Shown here one piece after another: positions 57,330-64,000 of a stretch of DNA of 64,000 bases. Location: positions 15,059,883 through 15,123,882 of the forward strand of contig OX155960.1 in the NCBI GenBank assembly GCA_944548615.1, given 5' to 3'. The position numbers and the translations under genes were made by a program. Positions within the stretch are counted from its first letter, which is position 1; every line of letters starts with the position of its first letter. This stretch comes from Micropterix aruncella. Its lineage: Eukaryota; Arthropoda; Insecta; Lepidoptera; Micropterigidae. A model generated the notes under the pieces. That model saw nothing but the letters and a program-made list of their open reading frames with translations. It was not told where the DNA came from and searched no databases.

Positions 57330-57781
57330 GAGCCTAAGCAAAAGGCGTATTTCAAACTCGCAGACGATGCGCATTTTAAGAACGTGAGTTTTCGGCGTCG
57401 TAGATGCCGATTGCTGCGTTTGTATCTTGTGATCGCGCTCTTCACGCGCGCGTGAAGAGCGTTCGAAACTCAAAGTTTACCATTTTCTATGTTTTACCAA
57501 TTTTTTAAACGTTGTATGAAAATGACCACACAATCTTCTTTCACTTGTAAATGGGTCTATCCAATAGATTATCTTATTTTTCCTTTTTTTTTTCTTTTTA
57601 AAGCAGTAATAAAGCCAGCGTAGGCAGTGTTGTCTAAACCGACGCCATTGTACAACTGATGAAGAGTCTCTGATCAAAACGCGTTTCACGAACGCCCTGT
57701 GTGCTTAGGTTACAAGGCTGCGTTCGAATCTCTTAAACGCGCGTCGCCTGCGCGTTTAAAATACGCCGTGTGTTTAGGCTC
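57330..57781. mobile_element. MITE with TTA target duplication (PIF/Harbinger type)
   Basis: TTA at 57327-57329 and 57782-57784; ends GAGCCTAAGCAAAAGGCGTA and, inverted, GAGCCTAAACACACGGCGTA, with similarity extending ~50 bp. It carries an inner palindrome CGCTCTTCACGCGCGCGTGAAGAGCG. No transposase. A 3-bp TTA duplication fits PIF/Harbinger. Confidence 0.8.
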
Positions 57782-58440
57782 TTAAACAACATGGGTCTTA
57801 GTGTCCGAACTGCAACAGGGCCCATTAGCCCCCAGTGATTGGAGGCAACTAGAGTTGTCAACTACAACGGGCGAACCCGTCACCTCAGGGAGTTTTAACG
57901 AAATGTACGTTCTGTCTCCCGTGAGATGAGCGCAGAAGACTTAGGACAAAACAATCAACCGTCAAGCTCCACCACCTGCCCGTTAGAGGCCAACGCCTTA
58001 CGGCGATTCACCGGGAAAGGTAAGCAGCGGGCAGCCACGCACCCTGACCATCAGTTTTGGCAGGACATCTCCGTCTGGAATTAACCTTCAGGATACATCC
58101 GTCCTTTCGACTGGTTACGGGACCGAAGTCGCTTACACGACCTCTACCTGTTGTATTACAGCGGTAATTCAGTTTGAATTATCGCGGACCTGGGCGTTCT
58201 TTGCCCGTAATGCCACACGGGATCGACGAGTGGCACAAAGTCATTTCAAGAGTGGCATGACAACGAGTCAACATCCACTCCCGCTGCTTAAGAAATAGTA
58301 TATTACCATAGTATCCAGACCCCTTCAGAAATTAGTCAGAATGCACAGCCGATTAGCTACGCTGACCGGTGCGTAAACCGTCCAGTGTCGCCGGGATGCA
58401 ATCCCGCCGGGAGAAGTGTCTCGTGACGCCCAGTAACAAA
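57782..58440 (+). mobile_element. Family A: end of one unit and a complete second unit
   Basis: ATGGGTCTTAGTG...GGGCCCATTAGCCCCC (57782-57830) ends the previous unit. GTGATTGGAGGCAACTAGAG opens the next directly, with head CAACGGGCGAACCCGTCACC at 57864 and tail start GTCAGAATGCACAGCCGATTAGC at 58335. This gives a head-to-tail tandem. Confidence 0.8.
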
Positions 58441-58879
58441 TAATCGCTCGGGCGTAGAACAATGGATTTCTAGTCTTTTTGTTTCCTTGTTTTTATTGTC
58501 CCCGGTATATCCTAACTGAGAGACAAACACTTATCTGATATAGGTATTATCAGTCTTAAGATTCCCCTCGAGATTCAGCTCGAATCGCTAGGCGATTTCG
58601 CCTCTCTATATAAAGCAATAAGGCTAATTTACAACAAGACAATCCGATCTCTATGCACAAAAGGGAAACTTGGTATATGTAAATTAAATATGCAAATATG
58701 TATGAAGTGCGCCGAGCGATTCTCTATTACGAAGTGGCCTTTGAAGTTGCGTATACCTACGTTTACAAATGCGAATCCCAAGATGGCTAAGGCATCTGAT
58801 ATTAATCGTACAGCGTACTGGAATATGCGATGGTTTACTAGAAGAATCATGCTTTTTTTAAACGTCTTCAAAAAAAGGT
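58441..58879. other. No gene established
   Basis: Two overlapping antisense frames at 58629-58884 have mixed composition but no recognisable domain. Confidence 0.35.
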
Positions 58880-58929
58880 CTTAAAAAAAACGACGACTTC
58901 AAAAAAAAAGGATTATCAATTCGGTTGTA
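58880..58929 (+). mobile_element. Family C 5' fragment
   Basis: CGACTTCAAAAAAAAAGGAT then ATCAATTCGGTTGTA, matching 19670-19700; cut at its TA by the mariner-like element. Confidence 0.65.
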
Positions 58930-59400
58930 CAGGGTGTCTCAGAACGATCCAACTATTTCGAACAATAGTAAAAAAAATGCTTGTTGTAATTATTTATTTA
59001 TTGACACCAAAATGTAAACAAAGAAGGAAATTTTACTTTTTAAATATCACATTAGCTAAGTGAAGACCGTTTGTTTGACGACACTCTTCAAACCTATTGC
59101 GGACGTTATCGAAGACATTTCGAAGAATTTGCTGAGAAATCAATGTGATTTTTTCTTCAATATTTCTTCTTAAATCTTTCAAACTTTGTGGATTGTTCTC
59201 GTAGACAACACTTTTAAGATAACCCCACAAGAAAGAAAACAAGTGGGGTTAAATCAGCGCTCCGTGGTGGCCACTCAATGCCACCCCGTGGAGAAATCAC
59301 TTTTCCGGGAAACAACTTTTACAGTGCTGCTAGCGAGTTGTTAGTGGTATGTGCTGTGGCCCCATCTAGTTGGAACCACGAGAGGCAATTGTAGTACCTA
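58930..59400 (-). mobile_element. mariner/IS630-like element fragment
   Basis: The left end CAGGGTGTCTCAGAACGATCC follows a TA in family C. The transposase C-terminal half occupies 59033-59400. The right end is missing; family A tail starts by 59438. Confidence 0.75.
59033..59400 (-). pseudogene. mariner/IS630-like transposase, C-terminal half
   Basis: Minus-strand reading: WFQLDGATAHTTNNSLAAL (second catalytic Asp in LDGA..H), a stop, then KLFPGKVISPRGGIEWPPRS and ADLTPL. A frameshift follows, then FLWGYLKSVVYENNPQSLKD, LRRNIEEKITLISQQILRNV, RNRFEECRQTNGLHLANVIF and stop. 'PPRSPDLTP.DFFLWGYLK' is the hallmark of this insect clade; the position usually held by the third acidic residue falls in the frameshifted stretch. 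DNA-binding domain and first Asp are absent. Confidence 0.8.
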
Positions 59401-59437
59401 CTTTCTGTAAGTCTTGGACCAAAAAAAAATGCGTATC

Positions 59438-59705
59438 ACTAACTACCCCCACTCTATTAGAGACAGTACTGTTTCCAGACTCCCCCGGTTGTCGGTCAGA
59501 ATGCACAATCGTTTGGCTGACATCACACGGTGCGCAAAGTGTCCAGGAGGGCCTGAAGACTCCTAGGGGAACTGGCCCGCAGGCCAGAGTCCTACCCTGG
59601 CTCGCACTTCTGCGTGGAGGCCGCCAGATAGGTGTTTACCCGTGAGTTTGGCCGACCCTGAACAAATGAGTCTTAGTGCCTAAACTGCAACAGGGCCCAT
59701 TACCA
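59438..59705 (+). mobile_element. Family A tail
   Basis: CTACCCCCACTCTATTAGAGACAG, GACTCCCCCGGTTGTCGG, TGCACAATCGTTTGGCTGAC to GGGCCCATTACC; a 5'-lacking copy containing only the tail half. Confidence 0.8.
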
Positions 59706-61314
59706 TCACTCCAGCACCGTTACCTGTCACCTTAATTCATATGGACCACAGATCGAGTTATATAAGTAATCTCGTTGAAACATAAGTATTTCTGTGTATT
59801 ACATCGTTATTTTTTCTCAGTGTAGTAGTGTCAATATTGTCATAGTGTCTATTCGCCTTTAGATAATGTGAGATCAGAGAAAAGCCCGCTTTACATTTCC
59901 GAGAGGGATATGTTTGCTATAAATATGAAACCTAAAGGACTACGTCAAGGACTACAAGACCCTTGTAAGCTTTATCCACCTATCTGGCCGTCTAGAAAGA
60001 CATCGGGTGCTAGAATAACCGAATGAAATATCGTTATCTGCAAAAGCACAAAGGTGCGTCTTTGCTGCGATCAGTGATAAAGAAATATCAAATGGTAAGA
60101 GCTACGGTATGCAACAGTGTTTCCAGCTTCGGGAAAATATACTTCTTTTCAGCGCTAGGAGCGTAGTGAACTTACTTTCGGGACACACCTAGGTATTTAA
60201 AAACTAAATGTCACCTCTAATGTCTTAGTGTTGTTTGAATTTTGTATATTTCAATTATTAGCTCTTTGAAGAGAAAAGCCGGTTAACAATTAATATTATT
60301 GTTATTTCATTTATACCATTATTACTAGTTATTCTTTATTGCACAAAATAAAAATAATAAACAGCAAAAAAAGGGATAGAGCACGAAACTAAAGCCAAAC
60401 AACCACTGCTGGTCTACGTGATTCCCGTCGCGTGAGTTGATTGCAGCCCTTAGTCTAGCATCTCTCACGCGAATTACCAAGTAAAACCCAACCACTACTA
60501 CCATCTATTGCCGTATATTTTTTTACGCACAAGGAATTAAGGAGAGCTGCCATAAAAGTAATTATAATAAATAAAAAGATCTTTCATATAACATACGGTT
60601 TATTGTCATTGGAGAGTTAGCCCAAAGAATGAAGTTATCCTATAAATTATTTAAAAATGCTAAACTGAGTGAGCTGAACTCATTGATCTATATTACCACA
60701 TGTGACCTTAGTGATGGTGTTGAGACTGCCGATAGACGCGTCACATGCTGCAGGAATGGGCCTGCAGATTTGCTCTATTCTCGGCAAAAACATAACTTGA
60801 GCGCATCCAAGCTATGATGTTTTTTAGTGGACAGTATGGCTTATAAAATACCCCAAATGAAAATATTCAGCGGATTGGCGTCTGATCAAGAAAGGGTCCA
60901 CTGTTGCGCCGAAAGGAATTCCGGAACATTTTCATAACGAAAACTTTCATTTCAAGGGCTTTAATGGGATAGTCCTGCTGAAATGTGTATGTTCTGGCTC
61001 TGAATTGTTTATGTGCCCATAATAGCAATGATAGCAATGATCTTTAAAGTTATTTTCAAGATATACGAACTCTAAATGAAATTTTCTCGAACGAATAAAA
61101 TTAATAAAACTCGAAGGAAAATTTCTGAACTGAATACTCTAGTCCAGAAATTTAGATCTTTTGTCATTATTTTTGCGCGCTGCTGAGAATTTTGCGCGAT
61201 TCGGCCCTTCACTTCAAATTTTTATATTTTTACAAACGTACCCTCTTCTATTTCACATGTACCTGCAATTATTTTTAGAAGCTTTTATTTACCTTGTATT
61301 GCATGTTAGTTAGT
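59706..61314. other. No gene seen
   Basis: AT-rich. TTCTTTATTGCACAAAATAAAA at about 60335 resembles the LINE tail type of 49505 but is too short to call. Open frame at 60629-60817 has no domain. Confidence 0.4.
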
Positions 61315-61506
61315 GGGACCGATTGCGTTTCTTCGTGAACTAAAATAGGAAATTAGTTGAATCGTACGAGACAGAGCAATACGTTAGAACAGAATATGAA
61401 ATGAACGTGACAAGCATTCATTTCACATTCCGCTCTGTCGTACTGCTCTGTCTCCTTCACATGAACTAATTTCCGATTTTAGTCCAAGAGAAACGCAATC
61501 GAGCCC
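61315..61506. mobile_element. Palindromic MITE, ~95-bp arms
   Basis: GGGACCGATTGCGTTTCTTCG, CTAAAATAGGAAATTAGTT and GAGACAGAGCAATACG are mirrored by CGTACTGCTCTGTCTCC, AACTAATTTCCGATTTTAG and AGAAACGCAATCGAGCCC. AGT flanks both sides. No coding capacity. Confidence 0.8.
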
Positions 61507-61554
61507 AGTATGTATGTTTGTTTAAGTTAAATCTTGCAAGCTGAATTAGAACCA

Positions 61555-62145
61555 CTTCCTCTTATCATATCAGGTTGAAATCTTACATGTTGGTTCAGTT
61601 CCGATGACAATGCATTTTTATGGTGAGTATGACCTTAATGTACGCCCAGGATCGGCTACCGACGAGGATACTCTTCCACGGTCAACAGCACAGACACACA
61701 ATTTTGTATACGCATTTAATTATGATAGTTCGTTCTAAATTTCACGATGACATAGTTGCTGCACCCAGGGCTCCATTTGCTGGCTTGCAACGGAGGGACT
61801 CCTCAACGGTCAACGGCACAGAAACGAAATTTTGGATACGCATTTAATTAAGAGAGCCCGTTCTATGTTTTGCCGCGACAGAGATGCTGCACCCAGGGTT
61901 GGCTTCCAACCAGGGGACTCCTCAACGGACAATAGCACAGAAACCAAATTTTGTATACGCATTCAATTATGACAGTCCGTTCTAAGTTTCGCCGGGACAG
62001 GGCTGCTGCACCCAACGCTTGTCTTCCAACGCGGAGACTTCTCAATGATCAACAGCATAAACAAGCAATTCTGTATAGCATTCAATTATGATAGCCCGTT
62101 CTAAGTTTCACTATGACACGTCTGCTGCACCCAGGGTTGAGTCGA
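61555..62145 (+). mobile_element. Family C repeat, minisatellite part
   Basis: GTTGGTTCAGTTCCGATGACAATGC leads into units opening CCCAGG at 61645, 61764, 61892, 62011 and 62130 (119 bp, one of 128). The array is longer than in the copies at 18 and 20 kb. Confidence 0.8.
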
Positions 62146-63661
<1,516 letters not shown>

Positions 63662-63881
63662 TTTGATAAGGTTTTGTAAATAATCCGTTCATAGGATGAT
63701 GATTCGCAGTAAAATAAAATTAGTAAACGCTACTTGAATAGCAGCGAAGGAAATCCCAGCTTGGATTGGGAAACGCTTATGTTTGAATGAGATATACTTA
63801 CGGATGTGCACGACTTTCGATTGTGCATGTTAGTTTATGGGTCCCTTTACCGTCGACGAACGATCACTCATCATCCATATA

Positions 63882-64000
63882 TCTCAAAAATCGAGCTTTT
63901 TCCTTTTTGCAACACAAAATGCCTCCAATTGAGGCTAATTAAATTAGCCTCAATTGGAGGTATTTTGTGTTGCAAAAAGGAAAAAGCTCGATTTTTGAGA
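63882..64000. repeat. Long palindrome, 59-bp arms, running to the window edge
   Basis: TCTCAAAAATCGAGCTTTTT ... GAGGCTAATT, centre A at 63941, then the complement back to TTTTTGAGA at the last base. One mismatch (ATGCC versus GGTAT). The arms may continue past the window. A MITE or an inverted-duplication artefact. Confidence 0.9.

Overview
This window looks like eukaryotic, non-coding, transposon-saturated DNA, most likely from a moth or butterfly (Lepidoptera). It is AT-rich, has no bacterial operons, rRNA operon or CRISPR array, and holds no host gene that I can establish. The lepidopteran call is an inference. It rests on the kinds of repeats recognised: a THAP/SWIM two-gene DNA transposon, a repeat opening with the motif CTGTTGCCCGCGGCTTCGC, and repeats opening with CCGACTTCAAAAAAG. 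Nearly every readable protein segment is the broken end of a transposable element. They include C-termini and internal reverse-transcriptase pieces of CR1/Jockey/R1-like LINEs, a Penelope-like GIY-YIG endonuclease piece, and Tc1, mariner/IS630 and hAT transposase relics.

Layout. 1-2.2 kb: LINE tail, AT-rich DNA and a 93-bp tandem array. 2.2-6.2 kb: a deeply nested block. A copy of an abundant unclassified repeat ('family A') is joined to a GCATGC-rich element that contains a Penelope-like element. A further family A tail is split by a hAT-like element (8-bp target duplication), which is itself split by a second hAT-like element (8-bp duplication). 7.5-9.5 kb: two diverged direct copies of a ~390-bp segment. 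10-11.8 kb: LINE tail, GC-rich unassigned DNA, a ~590-bp pure TA tract and a tRNA-derived SINE-like unit. 14-20.7 kb: LINE ends, a 120-bp minisatellite, two copies of 'family C' (one split by a solo LTR) and a small MITE. 21 kb: an unassigned 90-codon ORF behind a GA-rich leader.

24.1-26.5 kb is the most structured locus. Two spliced, convergent genes, one with a SWIM-type zinc finger and one with a THAP zinc finger, sit between inverted ends that each carry a TGACGTCA site. Their downstream halves are missing, so it reads as an internally deleted DNA transposon. 28.7-29.6 kb: an R1-like LINE end interrupted by a near-perfect Penelope-type palindrome with a 12-bp target duplication. 31.2-33.1 kb: a Tc1 transposase split by an 819-bp family A insertion (14-bp duplication) and by a ~50-bp retroelement tail. 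37.2-38.4 kb: a LINE 3' half. 43.4-46.1 kb: one repeat with about 18 internal ~135-bp units. 47.8-51.9 kb: a hAT element with a hidden transposase C-terminus, then several LINE ends. 52.4 kb: a 5S-rRNA-like SINE. 54.3-59.7 kb: clustered family A copies, nested in each other and carrying RTE-like, TTA-duplicating MITE and mariner-like insertions. 61-64 kb: MITE, minisatellite, a ~480-bp TA tract and a palindrome running to the window edge.

The genes do not form a pathway. What the window records is a layered history of insertions, several datable relative to one another by target-site duplications.
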